From assembly GCF_963667045.1 (NCBI RefSeq), contig NZ_OY762934.1, forward strand, positions 744,001 through 808,000: a stretch of DNA of 64,000 nucleotides, read 5' to 3'. Origin of the DNA: an uncultured Cohaesibacter sp. GTDB taxonomy: Bacteria; Pseudomonadota; Alphaproteobacteria; Rhizobiales; Cohaesibacteraceae. How positions within the stretch are numbered: position 1 is the first letter of the stretch; each line of letters starts with the position of its first letter. The notes beneath the pieces were generated by a model. The model ran no database searches. It worked only from the letters and a program-made list of their open reading frames with translations, and had not been told where the DNA came from. Position numbers and translations under genes: made by a program. Below are positions 63,725 to 64,000 of the stretch, piece by piece.

Positions 63725-64000
63725 TTACTCCGCTGCGGCCACACTGAGGGATTTGTGCCAGGGTGCGGGCGCGCGTACGGCCTTCCAGATCGGGCTTTCC
63801 ACCGCCTGCAAGATCTGCTCGGCAAAGGTGATCATGCCCTCATAGCCCGCGTAGGCGAGCTCTCGTTCCTGATTGATGTGCAGAAACGGAATGCGGGCCT
63901 TCAGAGCGGTATACATGTTGCGGCCACCGGCGATGAGGATGTCGGTTTTGGTCTCATTGACCATATCGATCAGGGCGCGGGCGCCCTGACTTTCATCGAG
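63725..64000 (-). CDS. nifE: NifE, FeMo-co scaffold alpha subunit, C-terminal part
   Basis: Only the last 91 codons are inside the window; the gene continues beyond the right edge. The visible part, [20 protein letters not shown] then [16 protein letters not shown], followed by MITFAEQI, is the C-terminal MoFe-fold domain of NifE with the conserved NQER. nifN follows at once. nifHDK are probably farther to the right. Confidence 0.93.
   Translation of the reverse strand, partial: LDESQGARALIDMVNETKTDILIAGGRNMYTALKARIPFLHINQERELAYAGYEGMITFAEQILQAVESPIWKAVRAPAPWHKSLSVAAAE

Noticed and set aside
1-64000. tRNA, rRNA, CRISPR arrays, insertion sequences, integrases or attachment sites
   Set aside because: None was found on reading both strands; no transposase or integrase frame and no regularly spaced repeats occur, apart from the operators listed.

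Overview
The window (GC-rich, most genes on the minus strand) looks like chromosome from a free-living, nitrogen-fixing alphaproteobacterium, probably of the Hyphomicrobiales. Reasons: nif accessory genes with a NifA/sigma-54 promoter, aerobic (CobN-type) cobalamin genes under cobalamin riboswitches, rhizobial-style sugar and amino-acid ABC operons, and no sign of Gram-positive or archaeal organisation. The exact genus cannot be told from the sequence alone.

Region 1 (1-12.2 kb, minus strand) is a cobalt and vitamin B12 block in two riboswitch-led operons. The upstream one encodes a DUF1636 protein, CobW, CobN and CobO. The downstream one encodes a K-M-L-Q-O type cobalt ECF transporter, a long histidine-tailed CbiX chelatase and CobH (cut by the window edge).

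Region 2 (12.3-25.9 kb) is a carbohydrate block: an RpiB-type isomerase, a DeoR repressor, transketolase and a small transaldolase, then a divergently controlled operon of a ribose-type ABC importer, a PfkB kinase and a FucA-type class II aldolase, with a SorC-type regulator. A decayed dihydroxyacetone-kinase tail sits at the operon end. The sugar is not identifiable; a tetrose or pentose derivative entering the pentose phosphate pathway is the best guess.

Region 3 (26-35.4 kb) is a LysR-controlled operon: polar amino-acid ABC importer, class III aminotransferase, two-subunit CoA-transferase, M20 deacylase and thiolase. Together these read as a route from a (possibly N-acylated) beta-amino acid to a 3-oxoacyl-CoA and acetyl-CoA.

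Region 4 (35.5-52.1 kb, minus strand) is the most unusual part. A complete set of coenzyme F420 biosynthesis genes (cofG, cofH, cofD, cofC, cofE), an F420:NADP oxidoreductase and one luciferase-like F420-type oxidoreductase follow, on the same strand, an NMT1/THI5-like ABC importer, an unknown low-GC gene, dihydropyrimidinase, N-carbamoyl-beta-alanine amidohydrolase and (methyl)malonate-semialdehyde dehydrogenase. A RutR-like TetR regulator is divergent. No NAD(P)H dihydropyrimidine dehydrogenase (PreTA) and no RutA-F set is present, so the F420 enzyme may carry out the missing pyrimidine redox step.

Region 5 (52.1-57.2 kb) holds a TPP-dependent 2-oxoacid decarboxylase, a glutathionyl-hydroquinone reductase, an extradiol (DODA-type) dioxygenase, a truncated NAD(P)-binding oxidoreductase remnant and a LysR regulator.

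Region 6 (57.3-64 kb, minus strand) carries nitrogenase accessory genes in two units: nifE-nifN-nifX-DUF269-small protein-fdxB, and, behind a consensus sigma-54 promoter with a NifA site, an IscA/HesB-like gene, nifV, nifW, nifZ and nifM. The structural nifHDK genes are outside the window, probably just to the right.
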